Shown piece after piece: positions 40,426 through 51,171 of a stretch of 64,000 nucleotides of DNA. This DNA comes from Dipylidium caninum. Taxonomy: Eukaryota > Platyhelminthes > Cestoda > Cyclophyllidea > Dipylidiidae. Where the stretch lies: assembly GCA_017562135.1 (NCBI GenBank), contig QEYB01001214.1, forward strand, positions 97,762 through 161,761. Reading direction: 5' to 3'. Each line of letters starts with the position of its first letter. Within the stretch, counting starts at the first letter, position 1. The notes under the pieces are model-generated. The model had not been told where the DNA came from and made no database searches. It saw only the letters and a program-made list of their open reading frames with translations. The position numbers were made by a program, and so were the translations under genes.

Positions 40426-40740
40426 CTCAAAGCCCACGATGAGGACAAGAGTGCCCAGTTGAATTATTCCTTAGTTGAAGCGCCGGATGGCGGACAGGAG
40501 GCGGTGGCCTCGACCTTCGAGGTGGAGGAGGGCGGACGCGTGGTGCTACGTAAAGACCTCGACTTCGAATCGTGCAAAAATTACATCCTGCCAGTCCGCG
40601 TCACAGATGGAGATTTCATAGCGGAAACCACTCTCAATGTCACCGTGGCTGACGTCAACGACGAAGCGCCGCGTTTCGAGATCAACCCCCTTCACCTTGT
40701 CGCTGAGGAGGGCACTTCGGCCAAACGTTCCATCGGTCAG
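40426..40740 (+). CDS. Protocadherin exon 4: EC3
   Basis: Phase 0 at both ends, 105 codons. It starts LKAHDEDKSAQLNYSL (the A/T-D-x-D-S-x-x-N motif of EC repeats) and carries VVLRKDLDFES. It ends EC3 with NVTVADVNDEAPRF, where DxNDE replaces DxNDN, and then opens EC4 with HLVAEEGTSA. The acceptor is ctgtgatag and the donor is gtaact. Confidence 0.94.
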
Positions 40741-40959
40741 GTAACTTCACTTCTTAGTGTCCCATAGTTGAAATAAGCCTCAGTTTAGTTGATCCATTTT
40801 GTATGCGATTTCACCCATTCTTTCTTCTACTCCTCACGTCACCTTTCTTGTCATGTTGGCGCTCAGTGGCGGTCACACTAGGGGGAGTCCATACCTGGGA
40901 TATTCTCCTGGCCGCCATTCCCTTCTCCCCTACCTCCTCTCCATTTTCTTCCTTCTCTC

Positions 40960-41420
40960 CTCCTCCCATTCAAAAGACGAAAACAACGCGTCTCCTCAGC
41001 GCGCAGTTTGATGATGGGTGAGACGAAGGCACTGAACAGGATAAGCGTCAGTAGTGGAAAGGCCAGTCTTTCCTGTCAGCGTCGAATGCAGAACTGATCA
41101 AAGGTAGATCGGGATATGACACAAACGCAGAGTGACAGGTGACAGGAAAATAAACTGGTTTTCAAAAAGAATCCACCGATATTGAGGAGTGACGGCCACG
41201 GTGGAGTGGGCGGTGGCGCCATCCATGTGTTTTGAAACGTGAAATGGTGTTGCTTGCCTTCACTCTTAACTAATCCACCACCACAGTCAACTGTCTCGCA
41301 GGAGGGCTGAAGGAGCCATCGGCCCACCGCGACTCTCTTATTCCGAGCCGTGAGACCTGCGTCCCGAGGCCAAGTGATGTGTTCTGGAATAGCAAAAGCT
41401 TCTATCTCCATAAAATCGCT
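40960..41420 (-). repeat. Repeat family A, copy 3 (reverse)
   Basis: Its reverse complement matches copies 1 and 2 in order: a gggacgcaggt block, aaaacacatggatggc, caatatcggt, a cattcgacgctgac block and gctgaggagacgc. Two copies are thus direct and one inverted inside the same gene. Confidence 0.65.
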
Positions 41421-42063
41421 GACACCATAAAGGCTCGAAACCAAACAGCGGTTTTTCTTGGACACTTCAAACATCGGTGATTAGTTGGAAGGAGGCCGTA
41501 TTCACTTAAACGACTCCTTACCGCGAGGTCCAAATTGCTTTCTTTCAATTAGACAGTTTAAGATGGCATGTGTGGACAAGGAGGCAAATTATTCTTCTTG
41601 CTTTCCTCCTCCATTGTGACTTCGTCACCCTCTTTCCCCACCACCCAACGAAAGTGGCATTTCAGCCGATTGCTGAAGGTCTAATGATAGGATAATTGTG
41701 GAACTCGAGGATTCACCAGTCTCAAACAACACAGTTATAATGTTGTGGATTTTCTCATTGTATTCTATCAGCGAACAAGATTTTGTGCATTTGTTTCGCT
41801 CAGACTCCTACTCTCCGAGTCAAATCATTTTTGTTCCATTTAAACGGGCCGGCAACGCTAAAGGCAGTTGGCGATCTTCCCTTCCACCATGGTGAACTTC
41901 TAATAAGATGCTGAGATGAACTTGTGCGAAAGAACTAATACCTGCCCAGAAAAGCTTCGTCAACCATTCTCTTGTTGATGTCTTTCCGGTCAGTTACCTG
42001 GTCAGTGAATCAAGCGATTTCACTTTGGCGTAGCTTCGCTGACGGCTAGCTGCATTGACTCTC

Positions 42064-42081
42064 TTCTTCTTCTTCTTCTTC
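42064..42081. repeat. (TTC)n microsatellite
   Basis: About six TTC units lie in intron 4. Confidence 0.85.
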
Positions 42082-43616
42082 TCTGGTTCCTGTTTACTCC
42101 TGCCCGGACACGGTCGACTTCGTAATTGCGAGGGATTAGAAGGAAAATTCGTCCATGTCTGACTACTTTTCCACCGACTTCTATTAGCCATTACCGCATC
42201 ACGCAATAAGGACTAAAACCTAAAAGCCCCGTTGTCACTTCTCCACTTTCTCCAGGCATGACAACTTGAGTGGTAGCAAAACAATTACTGGGAGGGGCTT
42301 TTCTGACCCCTTGAGGGCACCACTACCAACCGTCAGCTCTCTCGCTGCCCTCTTAGAGATGCAGTGGGAGGAGAAACGGGAAGCGTTCGACGACAACAAC
42401 GTCGACGACAGCGGCGAAATCCATTTTAAAAGTGTCGAGTTATGCCATCGTCCTAGTTTATAAGCGGAGTCATTCAAATGCAAGAAGATACAAAGGATCG
42501 GTGTTTTCAACCTTGTTATTTCAGCTACCTTCAAAGCATCTCACACGCTTGTTGCCGGGTGGAACTTATTCCCCCTTGGCGCATAACCTTAACTCTTCTC
42601 AAAAAGTAAAGTCTCTTGCAGAAGAGGTTGGCAGGTGTGAGAACGAGAGGATACACATATTCGAGCAATCCTTGAATGTGGAATGTTAATTGTGTCGGAG
42701 ATGAGGGCGGCCACCTCGGCAAAATAATACAGTGGAGCGGAAGGGGGCACGGGATGGTCCATTGACAGTTTTCATGTCAAATAATTTCTCCCCCTTCTCC
42801 TCCTCATCGTTTTCCTCCTCTCCTCCACAGTCTTCTTCTCTGAGGCATTAATTAAAGCATTTAGGAGGTCTCAGGTAAACATTCTGCCCTTGTGTTTATG
42901 CTCTACCTACAGCAGCGTTGACATGCAACCGTGAGTCTTAGGCGAATCTCCGGGCAATTATATTTGGTTCCATTGGAAAGTGCCTCGAAGTTGCCTTCTC
43001 GAGCAGAAACGCATTATCCCAAATATGTGGAGCTAAGAGAATGCTTGAAAGTGTGGTCTCAGAAGGCGAAATATCCGCCCAATTCATGTAGACAATGCTC
43101 AACGTGGAACATCTTTTGACGGTCTATCAAAGTCATTTTGATGACGACGATTTTACTCAATGTCGAACCGATTTTACATTTCGATTTCATCTCAAGATGG
43201 TGAAAGCGACAATAGAATTAATCCTTCAACTTTTCTCTTATCTAAGCTCTTTTCGGGGAAGAATATCGTTCATATCCGACATTAGAAAGGTGGAATTGTC
43301 ATTTAATTCCAAGAGAATGGTTAAAATGATTGAAGTAAAGGGATAAATAATCGTTTCTTCTTCGATTTGGAAGGAAATGAAACTCAAAAATCAGGAATGG
43401 GCTTAGAAGTGTGCCTTCTCAGGTCACACTGAACGAAATTGGAGCGTCTCGAAAACTTCGGTGGTGGTTCACTGTCGAGGGAATCAACCACGCGGCTCGG
43501 TGAATTAAATACGGATCGCGAAGTGATAACTCACACAGGCTACGACCGACGCAGTGGGGATAAGAGGGCTTTTAACTTGACCGGCCACTATGCAGGGAGG
43601 CTTTGTGTGATTATAG

Positions 43617-44009
43617 GTTCACGTTTTCGACCCGGACAGCGTGGAGGTGAACGGTATAGTGCGCTGCAAGGAGCCGGAGGACAGAGCGCATCGACAAGTT
43701 CTCCTTTTCTCGCCTGACCCACAGGCGCATCCCTCGGCCAGTCTCTACGACTTTCAGACCCGTCTCGAACTAGACCGCGAGGGACCGGACACCCTACCCG
43801 GTGGCATTGCTCTTGTCCGTCTCATCTGTTGGGACGCCAACGAGTTGGTCCATTCCTCCACCTCGGGCACGAAAATCCGCCGCCTCACCTCGACCCTCAC
43901 AGCCACTCTCACCATTCGCGACATTAATGACAATCCACCGACTTTTCTCCAGCCCGTCTACCATGTCAGTGTGGCGGAGAATAATCACGTTGGAGCGGAG
44001 ATCGTTCAG
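43617..44009 (+). CDS. Protocadherin exon 5: EC4
   Basis: 131 codons, phase 0 at both ends (tgattatag / gttcgt). VHVFDPDSVEVNGIVRC begins the second half of EC4. TRLELDREGPDTLPGG is the 'x-L-D-R-E' strand, with an extended loop (about residues 430-455 and 462-472). RDINDNPPTF ends EC4, and VYHVSVAENNHVGAEIVQ opens EC5. Confidence 0.95.
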
Positions 44010-45457
44010 GTTCGTCTCCTTATCTATATTTTTCTACCACCTTGGCTAGTTTTATGCTGAAATTGAACGCCGATCGGAGTACTTAAATTCAACTACCTCA
44101 AATTAAGTTGAAAGGGTTTTTGCTAATCACACTGAAACTCGCCGAAGCTGATTTCTTAACTATTAAGATGTCACTGTAACTCATGAACGGACGGAGACAT
44201 GAAATTCAGCGCTAACCAGCCATTTGTCCGGAAAATACGAGAGGCAGGGACACTTCGGCATGACTGCCACGTGCACCCAACATGATCTCGTCCTCGTGTC
44301 ATTCATGCTTCCGCCTCCAGCACCGCCTCATTGGACTACAATTGAGCCAGTTGGGGTTTTCAGACTAGCCTGTCAAGGACGACAATGGCGTTGAGGTTTT
44401 CACGAGTGGGCCAAGGAAGTACTTAACAGTCATGTCAAAATCTTCTCCTGAGGTGCGGAGCAGATTCCTCAATGCGGTAACGATCGGTACAAAAACATTT
44501 CGGGATCGAAAAGGAGAAGGCTGCGACTACGAAGTCTAGAGAGGACGGCCTCAGCCCTGTTGGTGCGAGGTGAATCACTTAGTCGGCCGGTGACAGTCTC
44601 TTCAGTGCTCACATACCATGAGAACTTGCCAAAAACGTAGACAGAACTTGCCAAAAACGTAGACAAACCCGTCTAAAGGCACCATCACTAACTGCGTGTG
44701 ATCAGAAAGACCGGATGAACGCGCAGCTTAAATTATTCGAGGGGGCTTCAGTGAATCCTGTGGCAGACTCTACTCGATCCTCGCAGGAAAATATGCCTCG
44801 TTTGGAAAGAGGAAAGCATCCTTTGCAAAATTTCGCCTCTTTAACCAGCTATTTGTTCAGCCTGTTGGCAACATGGAACATCTGTTGGAGGCAGTTGAAA
44901 TCTTCATCCTCAAACATTACACAGGCACAGGGATTCCTTGATTAGAGAATAGATCTTTGCTGAGCGGGAATCATTTTCAAATTGCCCAGGTCTGTCAAAG
45001 TGTTGTAAATCGTAGCCGTGTAGCGAGAGCTGCCCGGCACGGAGACATGCGAGAAGGCCTTCAGACCCTATGTTTAATGGCTTCATCTAGGCAAGAAGGC
45101 ACACTCTGGTAGTCCGCCCAAAGAATTGACAAATTACACGGCAATGATGGCATTTTGCCTATAAAAAACCATAAGGCCTTTCATTGTGATAGACAGTGAT
45201 GATGGGTGGAAAACAACAGGCGGAAAAGTGCTCAGTAGAATTTTAATGCGTGCAGGGGATGCGGAGAGCATGGAGATGGGGGACGGGAAAAAGACAAGTG
45301 CACTAAAACAAAGTCGGCACAGATAAATGTCCCTTTTCATCCCCTTCTCCCGCCGGGACGACTAGTCACTCAAATTCACAAAATAAAGCTGAAGGAGGCG
45401 GTGGCGGCCACATTTCCCAAGTATCCACTTCATTTAACAGATGACCATATCCTTCAG
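44010..45457 (+). other. Protocadherin intron 5
   Basis: This intron is 1.45 kb. It holds a perfect 22-bp tandem duplication at 44,621-44,664 and nothing else recognisable. Confidence 0.8.
44621..44664. repeat. 22-bp tandem duplication
   Basis: Two adjacent exact copies of a 22-nt unit that begins agaacttgccaaaaacgtag and ends in ac. Confidence 0.95.
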
Positions 45458-45913
45458 GTGCAAGCACACGATCCGGATGATGGGGAGAATGCGGAAATAA
45501 CCTACTCCCTCCTCGATCGGGCCAACTTCCATGTTGACCCTGTGTCCGGTTGGGTGACAGCCGCCATCGAATTTGATCGGGAGAAACGCGACTCCTACCA
45601 AGTCACTATTATAGCCTCCGACAATGGATCGCAGCGGCTGACGGGCTCTGCTCTCCTTAATGTCACCATTCTTGATCAGAACGACAATCCACCGATGTTG
45701 GTGCCCTGTGACAAGGTGCCAAATCCCCTTGTGGTGTGGGAGAATTCACCCATTGGGACATATGTGGGCAATCTCCTGGCCACTGACGCGGATATCGGTC
45801 GAAATGGCGAAATACTCTTCAGGTTGCCGAAAAAACTCGTATCCATTTCACACTTTGAATTGAAGCCCAATGGGAGCCTTTTCACTGCCCTACCGCTCGA
45901 TCGGGAACAAAAG
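45458..45913 (+). CDS. Protocadherin exon 6: EC5 and most of EC6
   Basis: 152 codons, phase 0 at both ends (ccttcag / gtcgcc). It reads as the most canonical part of the protein. VQAHDPDDGENAEITYSL, FDREKRDSYQVTIIASDNG and LLNVTILDQNDNPPM complete EC5. VVWENSPIGTYVGNLLATDA and LFTALPLDREQK make up most of EC6. N-glycosylation sites are NVT and NGS. Confidence 0.96.
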
Positions 45914-46444
45914 GTCGCCTAATTTTTTCACCATTTCACACCGATTTTAATGCACACTTTTGGGCTTGTTTATGGTAGTAGACTTTTCCCAGTCACACAT
46001 AAGGGCTGGGGAAATGATACTTGAGATGGCTAGATGGTGAATTCTGTCACAATTTTGACCAGCTCAGGCGTTTAGTCAACAGTGGGGGGAGGCGACGCTC
46101 TATTATCCCGTGGAGAGTGCATTGAATAAACTCCACTTTAACTTCTTTGTGTGTACATTGAGTGAATTGGCTGTTGAATGTGAGGGAGATTAAACGTGAT
46201 TGCATCTACCGTTGTCGGTTGCGTAGAAACCAGAGTGTCACCGCATCCCTCCGAGCACTTCTTGTCGTCTGAGGTGAAAAGAGTGATTACGAAACCAGTC
46301 CATTCTGCTTTTTCTTGGTCATTCGCAGAAAGCGGCACACAATCTGAGTGCCTGGAAGCTTTTCCACACCTTCCGAGACTGTGGAGGGGTTGGAGGCTGG
46401 CGGGTGGAAGCGTAACGTCTCATAATTCTAATTCTGCCTTATAG
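45914..46444 (+). other. Protocadherin intron 6
   Basis: This intron is 531 nt, from gtcgcc to gccttatag. The donor is weak beyond GT, but phase and protein continuity (LDREQK|ATYELLVEVRDRG) support it. I see no other feature. Confidence 0.85.
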
Positions 46445-46586
46445 GCTACCTACGAGCTGCTGGTAGAGGTACGCGATCGCGGTGCGCCAAACGTCCTCTC
46501 TTCAACTGAAACCATCTGTATTAAGGTGCTGGACGAGAACGATAACGACCCGCATTTTGTTCTACCTGATCGCCTCTATTCCCTTG
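46445..46586 (+). CDS. Protocadherin exon 7: end of EC6
   Basis: 47 codons plus one base. YELLVEVRDRGAPNVLS and IKVLDENDNDPHF finish EC6. The exon ends phase 1 before gcaagt, a GC rather than a GT donor. The nearest GT (46,591) would put exon 8 out of frame, whereas the GC donor joins as ...RLYSL-EDRLPD... without a stop. Confidence 0.9.
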
Positions 46587-47118
46587 GCAAGTCTCCATTG
46601 TTGTACTGCCACCTCCCACAAATTGTCTTACAACACCGCGAAAACTGGGGGCGGTGACTGCGCGGGGCAGTAATTTCAAAGCATTAGTGCATTGCCCTAC
46701 TTCTTAAGTGACATTATAACTGGGATCATGTTGTCGTAAAAAGGAAAGAAAGGCGAGTTTATGAGCAGATATTTTAGAAGCTGTCTTATCTGGAAGCAGC
46801 CGAAGTAACGATCAACAGCTGATGTCCTCAGTTCATCGTGGGGGGAGAATGTCCGCCTCCTCCCCTCCTCCCCCTTGGGGGCGGGGGGAGGAGATAACCG
46901 TAGCCCAGAGACAGGTAGGTGAACGCAGGGGAAATGACCTTGGTATCATTAAAACACAAAATCATTGGATGAGATCGAGATACTGACAGTCTACTGAAAA
47001 GAGCCCTAAAGCGGGATTTCCGTGGAAGACAGAACATCGGTACCGGCGTCGGCTGCCCCAGACGGCGTTGTGGATTACCACAACTACCCGGAGTCGTAAA
47101 CGGCAGTGATACATTACG

Positions 47119-48325
47119 GTGGAAACTATAAGAGGAGCGTTTTTAATTAATCGCTGTTCGATAGCACTCGACCTTTCATATAAGAATTTAAAAGTATTCT
47201 TCCTACTTGTTTTCCTCATTTATATCGTGTTTGTTCCCCAGATTTCATTTTTTTTCCTCAAAGCCAGATGGAAGCAAAACTCCATTTATATCTGCTTCTC
47301 TTATTTGCATTCAAACTTAAATTATAGCGACGAAAAACATTAATGAGGCACTCGAAGATGAGAAAAGTGGCCAATGTTTGGTGTAAATATTTCCTTCTGA
47401 CAATTTGAGGGTTGTCATGTCGTCTCAAAGAAGACCACTGGCTCACGTTGGTAAGGAAGAAGAAGAAGAAGTGAAGACGACGACAGTAGAGTCTGATCCA
47501 CCCACCCTCACGACTTTTCGTGAACTTGGTTCTGCACTAGAAACTATCTGTCTATGCGGTTATGTTAAAACATCAGCGCATAATAAATAAGGTAAGAATT
47601 AAAAAACTCCTATGTGCGGGGCGGACAAACTGGCGAAAGTACAGGTGACTGACTGACCGCAAGAGCAAGTGGCCATCTTCGTTACTTCCTTCACAATGCA
47701 CGAGTGTCGCCGTTCTAACACCAAATCACCAATTTTCATGAAAAGTGACTTTTTATGGAAAGCGAAAACGACGAAATAAATGGGTGGATAAGAGATAGCA
47801 CCGGAACACACCATTAAGCCAAAGTTCCATTTAAAAAGTGTTGTGGTCAAAATATGATGGAATGACCGAGGAGTGAGTATCCATTCTTTCATCCTACAAC
47901 CCGGGAAAAGTATGACAGTGGAGAGAACAGCCAGCATTGGTCAATTGGCAGGACGTAATATTTACTGCATGACAGAGCTAAAAAGCGATCATATAAAGCG
48001 TCACTTCCTGATAACAAATTAAATGACTTCTCTACGGTATGATATTTTGCCACATTCCCCATGTTCACGCGATATTCCACCTACCAATTGCCATCTTTCT
48101 TCGCAATTGCGCGTTATTTTTACAGGAAAGAAATACAACAACCAAATGCTATTATAAATAGACTTCGAAGGGTTTATTAACTCTACAACTGGCGATTCTT
48201 TTCAAAAGGCGCACATGACTTGACCAATCTTTGACAGAAGGTCGCAGACGCCAACGGAATTGCGCACGACGGAATATAGTAAATGTTTTCCAACTCATAT
48301 TCCACACCCGTTTCTTAGTTTGCAA
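47119..48325 (-). mobile_element. Family B DNA-transposon-like element, copy 2 (reverse)
   Basis: The element is about 1.2 kb. The plus-strand left end carries ggaaactataagaggagcg. The right end carries the inverted terminus (cacacccgtttcttagtttg). The interior matches copy 1 in reverse, including the gtcatgcagtaa, agtaacgaagatg and gacgacgacagtagagtctg blocks. ORFs such as 47,599-47,937 minus are fragments of the decayed interior and not a recognisable intact transposase. Confidence 0.6.
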
Positions 48326-48620
48326 GTTCGTCATTCGTCTGAGTAACGACACTTGACAATTATTACCTGGGCACCGGGAAATTAGTGAGGTGGAGCATTC
48401 GGGGATTCTGCCAAGTTGCGCATTTCCCAACTGTTGCACGCCACCATTTTGTCTGAACGTGTAGAACTTGGGCTCAGAGCTCACCCATGGACAGCGTGTG
48501 CGTAGACTGACAATTCAGTGGGCAACATTTCCTCGAAATGCTTTTTTCCCTTTTTGAGCAGATTTAAGGAAGTCTAGTAGGCTGGAATTCAATTTTGTCT
48601 TGGTCTTTCTACCCTCTCCC
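47977..48620 (+). repeat. Left half of the 643-bp inverted repeat
   Basis: Its reverse complement is almost identical to 51,172-51,814, with only scattered single-base differences. It spans part of family B copy 2 and about 295 bp of flanking DNA beyond the element's end. The identity stops abruptly inside the element, where the rest of the two copies is far more diverged. Confidence 0.93.
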
Positions 48621-48707
48621 GAGGTCCTTGTAAGAGAAGAGGGAAAATACACTAATCAGAATGGCATTATAAGGACTTTGTATCGATTGTTCACTCTAAA
48701 AATCCCT

Positions 48708-48847
48708 TTTTAAAAATGCTATACACTACTTGCCCAATCGTTGGCAGAAAGCCGTAGATACCAGTGTAAGTTATTTCGATCGAATATGACAAAATTCACT
48801 TTTTATTTTTTACCCACATAGTAACCGCCCGTTTCATAGATTCCAAC
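48708..48847 (-). repeat. Family B terminal fragment
   Basis: The reverse complement begins ttggaatctatgaaacgggc and continues in parallel with the 5' end of copy 3 (for example tctgccaacgattgggcaag against tctgtcaaagattggtcaag). The translated stretch keeps a W-x-L-R-x-S-x-x-D-W-x-S pattern shared with copy 2, suggesting it once encoded protein. Confidence 0.5.
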
Positions 48848-49194
48848 CTAATAGGTTGGCTTATCTCGTCTGCCAGTAAATTAACTGGCTTTCCCTGCGT
48901 AAATCCGCATCTTCGCGTTTCATTCCTCACGCAGTAACAAAGCACATTCGCAGGTCTGTCCTCTCGCCGGAGACCTCTCGATGTACCAATACCAGTGGAT
49001 AACTGTGCGGGTCGCTAAGAGTGACACTAACGACTCGGACGAGACCACATGAATGAGTAGATTTGTCAAAATGAGTGTCTCTCTGTGGAAGTGGTAAAGG
49101 GTCTCGCTAACTTTTACAGAGATGAAGTAAAAAGCAGTTTGTTTCCATAGTATGGAATTTTAACTCTCTCCCCTTAAATTGTCTTTCCCATCAG

Positions 49195-49661
49195 AGGACC
49201 GCCTACCGGACTCGCCTCCAGCCTACCTACGTAAACGGGAATCCGTCAAAATGGCCTCAGACGCTGGCGGAGGTGCCACAAAGTTGCCCAATGAAGCTTC
49301 CATGTCCATGGGAAAGGGTGGCGGAGACGGTGGTGAAGGTGGTTTAGAGACGATAGTCGGTGGGAACACCTACGAACCGTCCTTACGCATCTCCTTGCAC
49401 GAAATGAATGGACAATTGGTTACTCGACTGGAGGCTAGTGATCCGGACGAAGGTGTTAATGGTCAAGTGGTTTACGGTCTGCGACGACACATGCACTCGC
49501 GAGGGCGTCTTAACCGAGCTGCCGGAGATTTTCTCGGTGTTGATGGCAATAGCGGAGAGGTGTGGCTCAAGAGAGCCCTACAAGAGGATGACCTCGGACC
49601 TCATGTCTTTGTCGTCTCGGCCAATGACCAGGGAGCGCCAGTTTCCCGATCGGAAAGCAAG
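49195..49661 (+). CDS. Protocadherin exon 8: Gly-rich insert and EC7
   Basis: Two bases complete the split codon with exon 7, then 155 codons follow. After EDRLPDSPPAYLRKRESVKM comes a Gly/Ser-rich stretch (about residues 760-797) where the A-strand of EC7 would be expected. Normal cadherin sequence then resumes with RLEASDPDEGVNGQVVYGL, GNSGEVWLKRAL and FVVSANDQGAP. The exon ends phase 0 before gtaggc. Confidence 0.94.
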
Positions 49662-49756
49662 GTAGGCTTTCGCATTCACTCAGTTTCCTCTCTACCTCAC
49701 AAAATCAACAAATTTTCAAATGGACTGAGGAAAATGGTATCGTCATATCCACTCAG
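49662..49756 (+). other. Protocadherin intron 8
   Basis: This is a 95-nt intron from gtaggc to tccactcag. Confidence 0.9.
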
Positions 49757-49998
49757 GTGTTGCTGGTATCAGTGGAGGACATTCCGCCTCGTTCATTGGA
49801 TGGAGGTGGGGCGAGTTCCAGTTTCACCGCCTCTGCCGAGGGGGGAGGAATGGGGGAGGGAGGTATGCTAGCCAACCTCTTCCCCTTCAAATTAGGTGAG
49901 CGGAAAAATGTCCTCATCCTCGTCGGTCTCATCTCTGTCTCAGTTATCCTCGCCGTTATCCTTGTCGCCGCAATGATCTGCATGCTGAAGCCCTGCAG
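49757..49998 (+). CDS. Protocadherin exon 9: end of EC7 and transmembrane helix
   Basis: VLLVSVEDIPP closes EC7; the acidic linker DxNDN is reduced to VED, as often seen in the membrane-proximal repeat. A Gly/Ser-rich stem follows. KNVLILVGLISVSVILAVIL continues to about residue 972 as a single hydrophobic helix. The basic residues after it (KPCR) fix the inside-facing side. The exon ends phase 2 (tgc ag|gtatcg). Confidence 0.94.
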
Positions 49999-50141
49999 GT
50001 ATCGTCAGACACCAAACTTCCTTCTTCCCCACTTAATAAACTCAACACAAATTCTATTGTAGGCCAAAATCGCCGCCACGGTTAACCTTTCTACAGCACC
50101 GAAAATAATGTAGTTCTTATTTCCTGCTCTTTCCCAGAAAG
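49999..50141 (+). other. Protocadherin intron 9
   Basis: This is a 143-nt intron from gtatcg to ctttcccagaaag. The AG at 50,136-50,137 is closer to the pyrimidine tract but would lead to a stop after 14 codons. The AG four bases further on keeps the frame open. Confidence 0.65.
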
Positions 50142-50361
50142 AGTACGACGAGGGGAGGAGACATTCTCTGCAACAACTAAAAAAGCCTTACGGCAGTTGC
50201 AAATGCGGGAACACTTGGCTTCGTTATTTGACTATGGCTTGTCTTCCTCAAGTCCCAAAGGCTATAACCTGATAACCAGAGAAATAGACCTTTCGATGGA
50301 AAAGTGTAGGGACGGGGAGGTGGTTAGGTCAGAGGTGGATGGAGGAGAGGCTAATGTATGC
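50142..50361 (+). CDS. Protocadherin exon 10: juxtamembrane tail
   Basis: With the acceptor at 50,141 the frame joins as KPCR-VRRGEETFSATTKKAL and stays open for 73 codons, with a basic then acidic, Ser-rich character and no known motif. It ends phase 0 at tgc|gtgagt. The acceptor choice rests on frame continuity, because two AGs sit four bases apart. Confidence 0.75.
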
Positions 50362-50650
50362 GTGAGTAAATCCACCGACCGACAGAATTCAGACATATGT
50401 CCGGCGTAGAACGACACAGATGAATGGGCTGGCTAGAGAAACTTGCGATGAGTAGAGGACTAGGAAGTGAACAAAGCATAAATTGACTGATTTGCGGGCG
50501 AAAGATGGAAGCTTCGAAAGTTGAAGGGTACAATTTTGGGCTTTGTGCCGCCCTTTGTGTCTTGACAGACCGTTTTCTCGTCAACCTCGGCGACTTTTTA
50601 ATCAACACCGAATATCTCCGCCCGGGGCAGTCAATGGAGTCTCCTTGCAG
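50362..50650 (+). other. Protocadherin intron 10
   Basis: This is a 289-nt intron from gtgagt to gtctccttgcag. Confidence 0.75.
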
Positions 50651-50881
50651 GCCCACACCACGTCGAATGGGGGTATCATCTCCTTGCAACAGGCTCGTCT
50701 CATTGACAACACCTCGGTGGACAACTTCGGCAGTTGTATCGGTGGTGGCGGTCACGACTACGGCTACGGAGCCTCCGTCTCCCCTGCCGAGGTCGATCCC
50801 GATGGATGGTTGAGCAGCGATGGCAAAAGCGGCACTTTCCGCGTTGTCCACTCTGACGCGGTCAGTTCGGTGAGCGAGGAA
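50651..50881 (+). CDS. Protocadherin exon 11: cytoplasmic tail
   Basis: 77 codons, phase 0 at both ends (ccttgcag / gtgagt). AHTTSNGGIISLQQARLIDN precedes a Gly-rich GGGGHDYGYG stretch, then GWLSSDGKSGTFRVVHSDAV and an acidic end. It is Ser/Asp-rich and looks like an intracellular adaptor region. No motif is recognised. An alternative in-phase donor exists 12 nt earlier (tcg|gtgagc). The 166-codon minus-strand ORF over this exon is a shadow. Confidence 0.85.
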
Positions 50882-51171
50882 GTGAGTGCGGCATGCTCGA
50901 TTCTGTTTTAATCATGCCTCTCGGGCTCTCCCTCTACGGCCGGCACTTGAAAGTATCTCTTAGGGACGTCTTTCGAGTCCTCAGATCCTCTTCGCGTGGT
51001 AAACCCTCTGGAAGGTTCTGTCACAAAGTGACACTTCTTTAAGGAATGTAACAACACGTAGATTTGGAGTGGATAGACCAAACTCCCCAGTACCACCACC
51101 GCCACCACCGTCAAGGCAGTTGACAGCTATGCGAGAGTAAAAGGAAAATTCCGAGTTTATAAGGATTTGGG

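Larger units (their letters stand above)
40741..43616 (+). other. Protocadherin intron 4
   Basis: This intron is 2.9 kb. It contains family A copy 3 in reverse orientation and a (TTC)n run at about 42,064-42,081. Small ORFs here have no recognisable features. Confidence 0.8.
46587..49194 (+). other. Protocadherin intron 7, GC–AG type
   Basis: This intron is 2.6 kb, with donor gcaagt and acceptor ctttcccatcag. It contains family B copy 2 (reverse), a family B end fragment at about 48,708-48,847, the left half of the 643-bp inverted repeat, and a (GAA)n run at about 47,457-47,471. Confidence 0.85.

Noticed and set aside
50351..50851. 166-codon minus-strand ORF
   Set aside because: It is the antisense shadow of protocadherin exon 11; the plus frame has better splice sites and phase.
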